In this document: positions 25,321-34,813 of the stretch, piece after piece
How the letters are laid out: each line of letters begins with the position of its first letter
How positions within the stretch are numbered: the first letter of the stretch is position 1
From: CAILHX01 sp964511385
GTDB lineage: Bacteria > Pseudomonadota > Gammaproteobacteria > Burkholderiales > Methylophilaceae
DNA length: 64,000 nt
Direction: 5' to 3'
Assembly: GCA_964511385.1 (NCBI GenBank)
Contig: CAZEFE010000004.1
Coordinates: 200,372 to 264,371 of the forward strand
Translations under genes and position numbers: made by a program
The notes under the pieces: model-generated
Told to the model about the DNA's origin: nothing
Databases searched by the model: none
The model's input: the letters and a program-made list of their open reading frames with translations, nothing else

Positions 25321-25350
25321 AAAAAGGCGGCGCTCATGCGCCGCCTTTTT
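25321..25350. terminator. Strong rho-independent terminator between coxC and the DUF2909 gene
   Basis: A 13-bp perfect stem AAAAAGGCGGCGC/GCGCCGCCTTTTT with TCAT loop. The A- and T-tracts on both sides make it bidirectional, serving coxC on the plus strand and the convergent DUF2909 gene on the minus strand. Confidence 0.92.
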
Positions 25351-25364
25351 TATTCAGCAAGAAG

Positions 25365-25565
25365 TTATAACGAGTGGCCGATCAACTTCAACTGATAGCC
25401 AATCAGCAGCAGGATAAACAGGGCGATGGAAAGTGAAATTCTCAAGGTAAGCGCTTTGACGGTTCTGCTTCCCTGGCCTTTGTCTTTGACCAGATAAAAC
25501 AGGGCAGAAAACAGACTGGCGACAATCAGCACCAGCACCAGAATGACGAATAGTTTGGATAACAT
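25365..25565 (-). CDS. Twin-transmembrane protein (DUF2909)
   Basis: 66 residues from the ATG at 25565, with two membrane helices separated by a charged turn (KDKGQGSRTVKALTLRISL). This matches the DUF2909 'twin transmembrane protein' family usually found beside SURF1 genes. It is convergent with coxC and divergent from the SURF1 gene. Function unknown. Confidence 0.82.
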   Translation of the reverse strand: MLSKLFVILVLVLIVASLFSALFYLVKDKGQGSRTVKALTLRISLSIALFILLLIGYQLKLIGHSL

Positions 25566-25648
25566 TGGACTTACCTTATCAAGTGTGACCCCGATTATGA
25601 GTTGTGGCGCACCGCATTGCAATCCCTGCCTAAATTGAAGGAAATAGC

Positions 25649-26371
25649 TTGTCTTACCAGTTTCGTCCGCAATTACTGACTAGCATCGTGGCTGCCATCG
25701 TGATGGCGGTCATGATCAAGTTGGGGTTCTGGCAATACAACAAGGCCGAACAGAAACAGGCGTTGCAAACAGTCTACGATGCGCGTGCCCAGCAGCCCCC
25801 GGTCGCAGTACCCGATGATATCGGCGACCTGGAAGAATGGCGCTATCGCCGGTTGCAGGCGGAGGGAAAGTACCGGACCGACTATCAGATATTGCTGGAT
25901 AATCAGGTTGAAGGCGAAGAAGCTGGCTACCATGTGATTACTCCGCTGCAGACAAAAAGCGGTGTCACAGTCTTGGTAGACAGGGGGTGGATTCCGGTTG
26001 GTGACAGAAGCCGGTTGCCGGAAATCAGAACACCAACCGGGGAGGTGACCGCCACCGGATTTTCATGGATTCCATCCACCAAGTTCTTCGAGTTGGCGGC
26101 GCCAGCCAGTAGTTCGACCTGGCAACCAGTCTGGCAGAATATGGACATGCAGCGCTACCTGAAACTGGTGCCGTTCAAGGTTCTTCCTTTTGTCATCAGG
26201 CTGGATGCCGATAGTCCGGCAGGTGGTTTTGTACGACACTGGGCGATGCCCGCGGAACGCATAGAAAAACATATCGGTTATGCCTACCAGTGGTGGGGGT
26301 TCGCTGCCGCGCTGTTCGGCATATGGATATTTGTGAATTTGAAACGAAAGAGCCGCAATGAGCAAAGCTAA
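25649..26371 (+). CDS. SURF1-family cytochrome oxidase assembly protein
   Basis: 240 residues from a TTG start preceded by GAAGGA. Two membrane helices, one at each end, enclose a periplasmic domain with the family motifs GFWQYNKAEQK, LLDNQVEGEEAGYHVITPL and VDRGWIPVG. SURF1 helps insert heme a into subunit I. The 3' end overlaps the next gene by 14 nt. Confidence 0.9.
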   Translation: MSYQFRPQLLTSIVAAIVMAVMIKLGFWQYNKAEQKQALQTVYDARAQQPPVAVPDDIGDLEEWRYRRLQAEGKYRTDYQILLDNQVEGEEAGYHVITPLQTKSGVTVLVDRGWIPVGDRSRLPEIRTPTGEVTATGFSWIPSTKFFELAAPASSSTWQPVWQNMDMQRYLKLVPFKVLPFVIRLDADSPAGGFVRHWAMPAERIEKHIGYAYQWWGFAAALFGIWIFVNLKRKSRNEQS

Positions 26372-26930
26372 AGGCAGGATGCAATTCCTGGGATTGCTGC
26401 TGGTGTTCCTGTTGCCGGTCGCCGCCGTCGGGTGGTTGTACTGGAGCGGGTGGAACCCGGGGGGTGCCAGTCACGGTGCACTGATTCAGCCGCCACGCGA
26501 ATTGGCGGTTTCCAGCATGCAAAACTATGGCGCGGCGCCGTTCAATCCTGAGGATTGGCGTGACAAATGGCATCTGGTGCAGATTTCAGGCGCTGCCTGC
26601 GCGGCGCAGTGCCAGCACGACCTGCATGAGATGCGGCAGATACATGCTTCGCTCGCCAAGGAGATTGAACGGCTGCAGCGAGTGTGGCTGGTGATGGGTG
26701 AACTGTCGGAAGCCGATCTGCAAGCAGTACGCAAACAGTATCCCGATCTGGTCATATTGCCTGCGGCAGCCAATCTGGCGCAGCAGTTTCAGCAAGTTGG
26801 TCAGCCGGATGATCGCTATTATCTGGTTGATCCGCTAGGGAAAATCATCATGCGGTATCCGCATGATGCGGAAGCCAAAGGCATCAGGAAAGATTTGCTT
26901 AAATTATTCAGATATTCGTGGGCAGGGTAA
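26358..26930 (+). CDS. Membrane-anchored Sco/thioredoxin-like protein of the oxidase assembly cluster
   Basis: 190 residues with one N-terminal membrane helix and a periplasmic domain. The segment HLVQISGAACAAQCQHDL has a CxxxC pair placed as in Sco copper proteins, and YYLVDPLGKIIMRYP resembles the end of a thioredoxin-like fold. It overlaps SURF1 and precedes ctaA by 8 nt. Similar proteins are usually annotated only as hypothetical; a copper or thiol role in CuA assembly is my inference. Confidence 0.72.
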   Translation: MSKAKGRMQFLGLLLVFLLPVAAVGWLYWSGWNPGGASHGALIQPPRELAVSSMQNYGAAPFNPEDWRDKWHLVQISGAACAAQCQHDLHEMRQIHASLAKEIERLQRVWLVMGELSEADLQAVRKQYPDLVILPAAANLAQQFQQVGQPDDRYYLVDPLGKIIMRYPHDAEAKGIRKDLLKLFRYSWAG

Positions 26931-26938
26931 AAGCAGGT

Positions 26939-27913
26939 ATGCAGAAATTGTTTGATCGATTGGTACTCATCGCGCTGGTCCTCGCGTTTTGTGTGGTTTC
27001 GCTCGGGGCTTATGTGCGCCTTTCCGATGCGGGCCTGGGTTGTCCGGATTGGCCTGGCTGCTACGGGCACATCGCTGTGCCACACCACGAACTGGCGCAA
27101 CAGGCATTTCCCGACAAGCCGCTGGAAGCGCATAAAGCCTGGAAGGAAATGATACACCGCTATTTTGCCGGTACCCTGGGGCTGCTGATTCTGGGGATAT
27201 GTGTGCTGGCCTGGCGCCAGCGCGGTAAATCGGCGAGCAATCCGGTGCTGCCGACAGCGCTGGTGCTGTTGGTCGCATTCCAGGCGGCACTCGGCATGTG
27301 GACCGTGACGCTGTTGCTGAAACCGGTGATTGTCAGCCTGCATCTGTTGGGTGGAATGGCGACATTGGCCATGCTGGCCTGGATCGCCAGCACACGCTGG
27401 GCGGCACCAGCCAGCAATCAGCGGGCACGTGGGCTGGCGCTGTTGGCGCTGCTGGTTCTGGGCACACAAATCGCCCTCGGCGGTTGGACCAGTTCCAACT
27501 ATGCCGCGCTGGCCTGTCCTGACTTTCCTGCATGCCAGGGTGTATGGTGGCCGGGCGTGGATTTTTCCAATGCATTTCACCTGGTGCGCGAACTGGGCGT
27601 CAACCTGGATGGGACCCAGCTATCGCTGCCAACGCTTACCGCCATACACCTGACGCATCGCATTGGCGCGCTGGTGACATTTTTTTACCTTGGGTGGTTC
27701 GGCAGCAAACTGCTGAAAATCGACGGCCTGCGCTTTTGGGGTAAGGCTCTGCTGGGCTTGCTGCTGTTGCAGGTGATGCTGGGCATCAGCAATGTGGTGT
27801 TCAGCTTGCCGCTGCCGGTGGCTGTGGCGCATAACACCGGTGCCGCTTTGTTGCTGGCAACGTTGATAGTGATAAACTCGAAATTATGGAATAAAGATGG
27901 AGGTCGGGCATGA
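26939..27913 (+). CDS. ctaA: Heme A synthase (COX15/CtaA)
   Basis: A 324-residue protein of about eight membrane helices that oxidises heme O to heme A. Characteristic segments are YVRLSDAGLGCPDWPGCYG, EMIHRYFAGTLGL (heme-ligand histidine), and AIHLTHRIGALVTFFYL. The ATG at 26939 follows AAAGCAGGT. The end overlaps ctaB by 4 nt. Confidence 0.95.
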   Translation: MQKLFDRLVLIALVLAFCVVSLGAYVRLSDAGLGCPDWPGCYGHIAVPHHELAQQAFPDKPLEAHKAWKEMIHRYFAGTLGLLILGICVLAWRQRGKSASNPVLPTALVLLVAFQAALGMWTVTLLLKPVIVSLHLLGGMATLAMLAWIASTRWAAPASNQRARGLALLALLVLGTQIALGGWTSSNYAALACPDFPACQGVWWPGVDFSNAFHLVRELGVNLDGTQLSLPTLTAIHLTHRIGALVTFFYLGWFGSKLLKIDGLRFWGKALLGLLLLQVMLGISNVVFSLPLPVAVAHNTGAALLLATLIVINSKLWNKDGGRA

Positions 27914-28818
27914 CCGCGGCAACAATCAGCCTCAGCTTGCAGCGCATTGGTGTGAGCTTTCGCAGCTTCTTTTTGATGTGCAAACCCAGGGTCAGCGCGC
28001 TGATCGTGTTCACCGCCATGATAGGCATGTTCCTGGCGACGCCGGGCATGGTGCCGCTGGATATCCTGCTGGCAGGCACGGTGGGCATCGCACTGGCATC
28101 CGGTGCCGCTGCTGCATTCAACTGTTTGATCGAGCAGAAAATCGATGCGCGCATGGCACGCACGCGTGCGCGGCCGCTGCCTACCGGCCAGGTGACTTCC
28201 TACCAGACCGCGCTGTTTGCCACCATCGTGGGCTCGATCGGGCTGGGAATCCTGTACTACTGGGTCAACCCGCTGACCATGTGGCTGACGTTTGCCACCT
28301 TCCTCGGCTATGCCGTCATCTACACAGTGTTCCTCAAGCCGGCTAACCCACTTAATATCGTGATTGGCGGCGCATCGGGCGCGATGCCGCCGATACTGGG
28401 CTGGGCAGCAGTCAATAACGTGGTGTCGCCGGAGTCGGTGATCCTGTTTCTGATCATTTTTGCCTGGACGCCGCCGCATTTCTGGGCGCTGGCGCTGTAT
28501 CGCCGCGACGAATACGCCAAGTCCGGTTTGCCCATGTTGCCGGTAACGCACGGCGAGGAATTCACCCGGCTGCATATCCTGCTGTATACCATTGTGCTGG
28601 TCACCATCACCTTCATGCCGAATGCCGTAGGCATGAGCGGCTGGATCTATCTGGTGTCGGCGATAGCGCTCAATGCCGTGTTCATGGCTTATGCCGTGCG
28701 GATTTACCGCCGTTACAGTGATGAACTGGCCCGGAGCACGTTCCGCTTTTCCATCCTGTATTTAACGTTGCTGTTCGCGGCCTTGCTGCTGGATCACTAC
28801 GTGATGCTGCCGCTGTGA
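27910..28818 (+). CDS. ctaB: Protoheme IX farnesyltransferase (heme O synthase)
   Basis: A 302-residue UbiA-family membrane prenyltransferase adding the farnesyl group to heme B. The polyprenyl-diphosphate motif FNCLIEQKIDARMARTRARP and the second aspartate region YRRDEYAKSGLPMLPV are intact. Its product feeds CtaA. It overlaps ctaA (ATGA) and the sco gene (TGATG) at its two ends. Confidence 0.96.
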   Translation: MTAATISLSLQRIGVSFRSFFLMCKPRVSALIVFTAMIGMFLATPGMVPLDILLAGTVGIALASGAAAAFNCLIEQKIDARMARTRARPLPTGQVTSYQTALFATIVGSIGLGILYYWVNPLTMWLTFATFLGYAVIYTVFLKPANPLNIVIGGASGAMPPILGWAAVNNVVSPESVILFLIIFAWTPPHFWALALYRRDEYAKSGLPMLPVTHGEEFTRLHILLYTIVLVTITFMPNAVGMSGWIYLVSAIALNAVFMAYAVRIYRRYSDELARSTFRFSILYLTLLFAALLLDHYVMLPL

Positions 28819-29402
28819 TGCTGCGTAACCTGCTATTGCTTGGCGCCATGCTCGGGCTGCTCGGCTGCGGCGCAAAAACGCCGCAATCGGCGGCGCAGTT
28901 TGTCGGCTCGGATGTCAGTGACGTGCAACTGACCAGTGATTTTGTGCTGCCTGACCACAACGGCCAGCCGCGCAAGTTGGCTGATTTCCACGGCAAGGTC
29001 GTGGCCCTGTTTTTTGGCTATACCCATTGCCCTGACGTGTGCCCCACCACCATGCATGACATGGCGCAGGGCATCAAGCTGCTGGGCGACAAGGATAAGC
29101 AGGTGCAGGTGCTGTTCGTGACGCTGGATGGCGAGCGCGATACGGCACAAGTCCTGCGGCAATACGTGCCATCATTCAACCCCGATTTTCTCGGCTTGCG
29201 CGGCGACGAAGCCGCCACCATCAAGGTCACCCAGGACTTCAAGGTGTATTACGTCAAGCAGCAGTCCAATTCCAAGGCGGGTTACACCATAGACCACACC
29301 GCCGGGGTTTATGTGTTCGACAAGACCGGCAAGCTGCGCGTCATCATGAAAAATGGGCAAAGTCCGCAGGACATCGCCCATGATCTTGGATTGCTGCTTT
29401 AA
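28818..29402 (+). CDS. Sco1/SenC-family copper chaperone lipoprotein
   Basis: 194 residues starting at the ATG that overlaps the ctaB stop. The signal peptide ends in a lipobox (LLGC). The thioredoxin fold carries the copper-binding CxxxC in THCPDVCPTT and the distant histidine in YTIDHTAGVYVF. It delivers copper to CuA of subunit II. Last gene of the assembly operon; its stop abuts the convergent slmA stop. Confidence 0.95.
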   Translation: MLRNLLLLGAMLGLLGCGAKTPQSAAQFVGSDVSDVQLTSDFVLPDHNGQPRKLADFHGKVVALFFGYTHCPDVCPTTMHDMAQGIKLLGDKDKQVQVLFVTLDGERDTAQVLRQYVPSFNPDFLGLRGDEAATIKVTQDFKVYYVKQQSNSKAGYTIDHTAGVYVFDKTGKLRVIMKNGQSPQDIAHDLGLLL

Positions 29403-29978
29403 TCAATCCAACCCGTATAGCAGCGTCAGTTGCGGCTGCACTAGTTCCGTGGGTTTACGCTTGAAGCCGCTCTTGGCAAACTGGTGCCAGCGGCCAATCA
29501 CATAACACAGTAACAAATTGGCTTGAGCCTCAGGCTCCAGTTTGCGGCCGCTCTGTGTTTCCGCAATGCGCAGTGATTGTTTCAGCGTCGATTCAATGCG
29601 GTCGAATAGCTGGTTGATACGCACTTGCAGGCGTTCATCTTCATTCACCAGCGCGTCACCGATCAGCACGCGCGTCATGCCGGGGTTCTTCTCCGCAAAC
29701 AGCAGCATGATGGTCAGGATACGCCGGACCTGTTTCAGGCCTTCCTGTTCTTCACTGGTGATTTTGTTGATCAGGCCGAACAGCGAATGCTCGATGAACT
29801 CGATCAGCCCTTCGAACATCTGTGCCTTGCCGGCAAAGTGCCGGTACAGCGCCGCTTCAGAAACTTCCAGCCGGGCTGCCAGGGCAGCGGTGGTGATTTT
29901 TTCGCGCTTTGGCGCTTCCAGCATTTTTGCCAGGGTTTCCAGAATCTGCTGTTTGCGTTCACCGGGTTTGGTCGCCAT
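29403..29978 (-). CDS. slmA: Nucleoid occlusion factor SlmA (TetR family)
   Basis: 191 residues. The N-terminal helix-turn-helix contains KITTAALAARLEVSEAALYRHFAGKAQMFEGLIEFIE, split here only by position, which closely follows SlmA rather than generic TetR repressors. SlmA binds specific chromosomal sites and blocks FtsZ ring formation over the nucleoid. It is followed upstream by the nucleotidase and argB genes on the same strand, an arrangement common in betaproteobacteria. Confidence 0.88.
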   Translation of the reverse strand: MATKPGERKQQILETLAKMLEAPKREKITTAALAARLEVSEAALYRHFAGKAQMFEGLIEFIEHSLFGLINKITSEEQEGLKQVRRILTIMLLFAEKNPGMTRVLIGDALVNEDERLQVRINQLFDRIESTLKQSLRIAETQSGRKLEPEAQANLLLCYVIGRWHQFAKSGFKRKPTELVQPQLTLLYGLD

Positions 29979-29987
29979 GATGGTTCC

Positions 29988-30620
29988 TTAAAAAAGTTTG
30001 GGGAGTGCCAGCACCGAAGCTACGCGAACATCCACATAGCTTGGGCGCTTGGCATTGGAATTAACATAAACAGTTTTCATGCCCAGCCGCTTGGCGGTTT
30101 TTAATGCCGGCAGGCTATCTTCCACCATGATGCACTGCGATGCCTCGCGGCGGATGGTTTTTAACAGGCGCAAAAACCCATGGGTACGCGGCTTGGGTTG
30201 AAAACGGGTGGATTCGATGCTGAATACGGTGTCGAACAGATCACGAATTCCCAGCAGCGCCAGTACCTTTTCGGCATACGCCATCGGCGCATTGGTAAAT
30301 ACCACCTTGCTCCCGCCGAGTTTAATGAGCGCATGCCGCAGACCCCGGGTTTTCAGGATCATGCTTTCCAGGTGCGGGAACTGGTGGGTAAGCTGCAGAA
30401 AATGGTGCGGGTCGGTGCCATGGTGACGCATCAGCCCGTGCAGCGTTGCCCCATAGCGTTGCCAGTAGTGGCGGCGCAGGTCATTGGCGTCTGTCTCGCT
30501 CAGGTTGAGATGCGTCATCAGGTAGTGCGTCATGCTCCGGTTGATGTGCGGAAATACATGGGCGCTGGCGTTGTGCAGGGTGTCATCCAAGTCGAACACC
30601 CATACCCGGTCACTTCGCAC
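29988..30620 (-). CDS. HAD-family pyrimidine 5'-nucleotidase
   Basis: 210 residues from a GTG start. HAD motif I is VFDLDDTLHN, motif II VVFTNAP, and motif IV IMVEDSLPALK. Proteins of this subgroup, commonly encoded next to argB and slmA, are annotated as pyrimidine 5'-nucleotidases; substrate is not proven from sequence. The gene is 17 nt downstream of argB. Confidence 0.85.
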   Translation of the reverse strand: MRSDRVWVFDLDDTLHNASAHVFPHINRSMTHYLMTHLNLSETDANDLRRHYWQRYGATLHGLMRHHGTDPHHFLQLTHQFPHLESMILKTRGLRHALIKLGGSKVVFTNAPMAYAEKVLALLGIRDLFDTVFSIESTRFQPKPRTHGFLRLLKTIRREASQCIMVEDSLPALKTAKRLGMKTVYVNSNAKRPSYVDVRVASVLALPKLF

Positions 30621-30637
30621 GGATCAGCGTGGCCATG

Positions 30638-31522
30638 TTATTTGGCACGAATTAACGTGCCTACGCCCTCGTCGGTCAGCACTTCCAGCAGCAGCGCGTG
30701 TTCCACCCGGCCATCGATGATGTGCACCGATTTCACCCCGCTACGCGCCGCATCCAGCGCCGAACTGATCTTGGGCAGCATGCCGCCGGACAGCGTGCCA
30801 TCCGCGAACAACCCGTCGATTTCCTTGGCGGAAAGCCCGGTCAGCAGGTTGCCGCTTTTATCCAGCACCCCCGGCGTGTTGGTGAGCAGGATCAGCTTTT
30901 CCGCACCGAGGATTTCCGCCAGCTTGCCGGCCACCACGTCGGCGTTGATGTTATAGGTTTCGCCCTCGGTCCCCACGCCGATAGGGGCGATCACCGGAAT
31001 AAAGTCGCCGGTATCCAGAAACTGGATGATGCTGGGGTCGATGCCGGTGATGTCGCCTACCTGGCCGATGTCTATCATTTCCCCCGGCGTTGCCGTGCTC
31101 TCGATCAGCAGTTTTTTCGCGCGGATGAAGTTGCCGTCCTGCCCGGTCAGACCCACCGCCTTGCCGCCGTGGCGGTTGATCAGGTTAACGATTTCCTTGT
31201 TCACCTGGCCGCCCAGCACCATTTCCACCACGTCCATGGTTTCTTCGTCGGTGACGCGCATGCCCTGGATGAACTCACCCTTTTTGCCCAGTTTGTCCAG
31301 CAGTTCATTAATTTGCGGGCCGCCGCCATGCACCACGACAGGGTTCATGCCCACCAGCTTCAGCAGCACCACGTCGCGGGCGAAGCTGTCCTTGAGCTTG
31401 GGGTCGGTCATGGCGTTGCCGCCATATTTGATGACAATGGTCTTGTCGAAGAAGCGCTTGATGTAAGGCAACGCTTCAGCCAGGGTTTGCGCTTTTTGCG
31501 CAGCGGTAGTGTCGGTGAGCAT
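30638..31522 (-). CDS. argB: Acetylglutamate kinase
   Basis: A 294-residue amino-acid kinase phosphorylating N-acetylglutamate, the second step of arginine synthesis. Motifs include KYGGNAM, VVVHGGGPQI, AIGVGTEGETYNINAD-like nucleotide loop and ADGTLSGGMLPKI. A separate argA-type gene is at 49435-51000. First gene of a minus-strand unit with the nucleotidase and slmA. Confidence 0.96.
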   Translation of the reverse strand: MLTDTTAAQKAQTLAEALPYIKRFFDKTIVIKYGGNAMTDPKLKDSFARDVVLLKLVGMNPVVVHGGGPQINELLDKLGKKGEFIQGMRVTDEETMDVVEMVLGGQVNKEIVNLINRHGGKAVGLTGQDGNFIRAKKLLIESTATPGEMIDIGQVGDITGIDPSIIQFLDTGDFIPVIAPIGVGTEGETYNINADVVAGKLAEILGAEKLILLTNTPGVLDKSGNLLTGLSAKEIDGLFADGTLSGGMLPKISSALDAARSGVKSVHIIDGRVEHALLLEVLTDEGVGTLIRAK

Positions 31523-31681
31523 TGGCTCTCTCTGCGGGTTAAGTAAAACGGGGATATTTTACCGCTAAAGCGAGACAAAAGTGTTACGCCTCAGCATCGC
31601 TGAAAACCATCTTTTTAGAAGGGTGGGGAAACCTCGGTTACTTTGTTAAGATTCACTACAGATGCTATCCGGGAGAGGTGC

Positions 31682-33352
31682 ATGTTAAGCGACATCGAAA
31701 TCTCGCAGCAGACCGCCTTGAACAAGGTGACCGACATCGCCCGCGCCCTGGGGCTGGACGAAGAGGCGCTGATTGCGTTTGGCCACTACAAGGCCAAGAT
31801 CGATTTTGAATCCCTGCCTGAACTGCACCACCGCCCATTGGGCAAGCTGGTGCTGGTGACGGCGATTTCTCCCACGCCCGCCGGCGAAGGTAAAACCACC
31901 ACCACCGTGGGCCTGGGCGACGCCCTCAACGTGATCGGAAAACAAGCGGCGATCTGCCTGCGCGAGCCCTCCATGGGGCCGGTATTCGGCATGAAAGGCG
32001 GTGCAGCCGGCGGCGGCCATGCACAGGTAGTGCCGATGGAAGACATCAACCTGCATTTCACCGGCGACTTTGCCGCTATTGCGCTGGCGCACAACCTGCT
32101 GGCGGCGCTGATCGACAACCACATCCATCAGGGCAATGCGCTGGGGATTGATCCGCGTCAGGTGACGTGGAAGCGTGTGATGGACATGAACGACCGCGCG
32201 CTGCGGCAAATTGTGGTGGGGCTGGGCGGCAAGGTGAACGGCCAGGCGCGCGAGGACGGCTTCGACATCGTGGTGGCCTCGGAAGTGATGGCGATTTTCT
32301 GTCTGGCGCAGTCGTTGCAGGACCTCAGGCAACGGCTGGGCAACATCGTCATCGGTTACGGTTTCGACGGGCGCCCCATCTGTGCCAGCGACCTCAAGGC
32401 GCATGGCGCGATGACGGTGCTGCTGAAAGAAGCGATCAAACCCAATCTGGTGCAAAGCCTGGAACATACGCCGGCCTTTATCCACGGCGGCCCGTTCGCC
32501 AACATCGCGCATGGCTGCAATTCGGTGATTGCCACCAGCCTGGCATTGCGCCTGGCGGATTATGTGGTGACCGAAGCCGGCTTTGGCGCCGATCTGGGCG
32601 CGGAAAAATTCATCGATATCAAATGCCGTAAATCCGGGTTGCGGCCATCCGCCTGCGTGATTGTGGCGACCATGCGCGCGCTCAAATACCACGGCGGGGT
32701 GGAAGTGCCGCAACTGAATGCGGAAAACCCGACCGCGCTGGAGGCCGGACTGGTGAACCTGCAAAAACACGTGGAGAACATCACCCGACACTACGGCCTG
32801 CCGTGCGTGGTGGCGATCAACCGTTTCAGCCACGATACCCCGGCGGAAATCGCCCTGGTCAGCCAGCGCATGGCGGAGCAGGGGGTCAAAGTGGTGCTGG
32901 CCGAACACTGGGCCAAAGGCGGCAAGGGTGCGGTGGAACTGGCACAGGAAGTGGTGCGGCTGGCGGAAGGCAACCAGCAGGCGATGCAATTTGTGTATGA
33001 AGATGCCGACCCGCTGTGGGAGAAAATGCGCAAGGTGGCGACGCGTATCTACGGCGCCGCCGACATCACCGCCTCGCGTCGCATCCGGGCACAGATCGAT
33101 GCACTACAGCAGGATTACGGCCATTACCCGATTTGCGTTGCCAAGACCCAGTATTCGTTCTCCACCGATGCCGCGGCGCGCGGCGCCCCTACCGGGCATG
33201 TGGTGACCATCCGCGAAGTGCGCCTGGCGGCGGGAGCAGAGTTTGTGGTGATGTTGTGCGACGACATCATGACCATGCCGGGGTTGCCCAGGGAACCATG
33301 CGCCATGCGCATTGATATTGACGACAACGGCCGCGTGACGGGGCTGTTCTAG
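31682..33352 (+). CDS. fhs: Formate-tetrahydrofolate ligase
   Basis: A 556-residue enzyme making 10-formyl-tetrahydrofolate from formate, THF and ATP. The ATP loop TPAGEGKTTTTVGLGDAL is intact, followed by EPSMGPVFGMKGGAAGGG and GDFAAIALAHNLLAALIDNH-type substrate regions. The ATG at 31682 has GGGAGAGG upstream. glcD begins 2 nt after the stop, so formate activation is co-expressed with glycolate oxidation. Glyoxylate breakdown could supply formate; that link is inference. Confidence 0.96.
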   Translation: MLSDIEISQQTALNKVTDIARALGLDEEALIAFGHYKAKIDFESLPELHHRPLGKLVLVTAISPTPAGEGKTTTTVGLGDALNVIGKQAAICLREPSMGPVFGMKGGAAGGGHAQVVPMEDINLHFTGDFAAIALAHNLLAALIDNHIHQGNALGIDPRQVTWKRVMDMNDRALRQIVVGLGGKVNGQAREDGFDIVVASEVMAIFCLAQSLQDLRQRLGNIVIGYGFDGRPICASDLKAHGAMTVLLKEAIKPNLVQSLEHTPAFIHGGPFANIAHGCNSVIATSLALRLADYVVTEAGFGADLGAEKFIDIKCRKSGLRPSACVIVATMRALKYHGGVEVPQLNAENPTALEAGLVNLQKHVENITRHYGLPCVVAINRFSHDTPAEIALVSQRMAEQGVKVVLAEHWAKGGKGAVELAQEVVRLAEGNQQAMQFVYEDADPLWEKMRKVATRIYGAADITASRRIRAQIDALQQDYGHYPICVAKTQYSFSTDAAARGAPTGHVVTIREVRLAAGAEFVVMLCDDIMTMPGLPREPCAMRIDIDDNGRVTGLF

Positions 33353-33354
33353 CC

Positions 33355-34812
33355 ATGCCCATCCCGCCCGCATTGTTGCCCTTATTGGCCCGGGTATTGC
33401 CGCCGGATGCCCTGCTCACGTTGCCCGAGCAACTGGCGCCATACGAATGCGATGCCTTGTCGGCCTATCGGCAACGCCCGGCCGCCGTGGCATTGCCTTC
33501 CACGGAGCACCAGGTCGCCGAAGTGCTCAGACTGTGCCGGGAATTCGCCGTGCCGGTGGTGGCGCGTGGCGCGGGTACTGGACTTTCCGGCGGGGCGCTG
33601 CCAGTTGCCGGCGCGTTGCTGCTGTCATTGGCGCGGCTGAATAACATCCTGCATGTCGATCCGCTGGCGCGCACGGCGCGGGTGCAGCCCGGGGTGCGAA
33701 ACCTCGCCATTTCGCAGGCCGTTGCCAGCCACGGCCTGTACTACGCGCCCGACCCTTCATCGCAGATCGCGTGCAGCATCGGCGGCAACGTGGCGGAAAA
33801 TTCCGGCGGCATCCATTGCCTGAAATACGGCCTGACCGTGCACAATATCCTGGAATTGCGCGTCATCACCATGGACGGAGAAATTCTCACCCTGGGCAGC
33901 CAGGCGCTGGATGCGCCGGGTTATGACCTGCTGGCGCTGATGACCGGTTCGGAAGGTATGCTGGGCGTCATTGTGGAAATCACCGTGCGTTTGCTGCCTC
34001 GGCCGGAGCGCGCGCAGGTGCTGCTGGCTGCGTTCGATAGTGTCGAGCAAGCCGGCGTGGCGGTGGGCGAGATCATTGCTGCCGGTATCATCCCCGCCGG
34101 GCTGGAAATGATGGACAAGCTGGCGATCCGGGCGGCAGAAGCCTATATGCACGCCGGTTATCCCGACAACGCCGAAGCTATATTGCTGGTGGAGGTCGAC
34201 GGTGTGAACGCGGAGGTTTCCGATGGCCTCCGCGTGGTGCATGACGTGGTGTTGCGCTGCGGGGCTATAGAGGTGCGCACCGCGCTGGATGATACGGAGC
34301 GGGCCAGGTTATGGGCCGGGCGCAAAGCGGCGCTCCCAGCCGTTGGCAGGCTATCGCCCGATTACTATTGCATGGATGGCACCATTCCGCGCGGCAAGCT
34401 GCCGCAGGTGCTGCAGCGCATCGCCGAGCTTTCCGCGGAATACGGCCTGCGTGTGGCCAATGTGTTCCACGCCGGTGACGGCAACCTGCACCCGTTGATT
34501 CTGTACGATGCCAATGTACCGGGCGAACTGCACAAAACCGAACAACTGGGTGACCAGATACTGCAAGCCTGCGTAGCGGCGGGCGGCAGCATTACCGGCG
34601 AGCATGGGGTGGGTATCGAGAAAATCGACCAGATGTGCCACCAGTTCGCGTCTCCGGAACTGAACATCTTCCATGCCCTGAAGCGCGTGTTCGACCCGGC
34701 GGCCCTGCTCAACCCCGGTAAGGCGGTGCCCAGCCTGCACCGCTGCGCGGAGTTGGGCGCCATGCATGTACACGGCGGAAAACTGCCGCATGCCGAGTTG
34801 CCGAGGTTCTGA
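33355..34812 (+). CDS. glcD: Glycolate oxidase/dehydrogenase subunit GlcD (FAD)
   Basis: A 485-residue FAD-linked oxidase. The PCMH-type FAD domain has VVARGAGTGLSGGALPV and IGGNVAENSGGIHCLKYG; the C-terminal part carries NVFHAGDGNLHP and GEHGVGIEK. It oxidises glycolate to glyoxylate with GlcE and GlcF. In an autotroph with RuBisCO it would act on glycolate from the oxygenase reaction. Confidence 0.95.
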   Translation: MPIPPALLPLLARVLPPDALLTLPEQLAPYECDALSAYRQRPAAVALPSTEHQVAEVLRLCREFAVPVVARGAGTGLSGGALPVAGALLLSLARLNNILHVDPLARTARVQPGVRNLAISQAVASHGLYYAPDPSSQIACSIGGNVAENSGGIHCLKYGLTVHNILELRVITMDGEILTLGSQALDAPGYDLLALMTGSEGMLGVIVEITVRLLPRPERAQVLLAAFDSVEQAGVAVGEIIAAGIIPAGLEMMDKLAIRAAEAYMHAGYPDNAEAILLVEVDGVNAEVSDGLRVVHDVVLRCGAIEVRTALDDTERARLWAGRKAALPAVGRLSPDYYCMDGTIPRGKLPQVLQRIAELSAEYGLRVANVFHAGDGNLHPLILYDANVPGELHKTEQLGDQILQACVAAGGSITGEHGVGIEKIDQMCHQFASPELNIFHALKRVFDPAALLNPGKAVPSLHRCAELGAMHVHGGKLPHAELPRF

Positions 34813-34813
34813 G

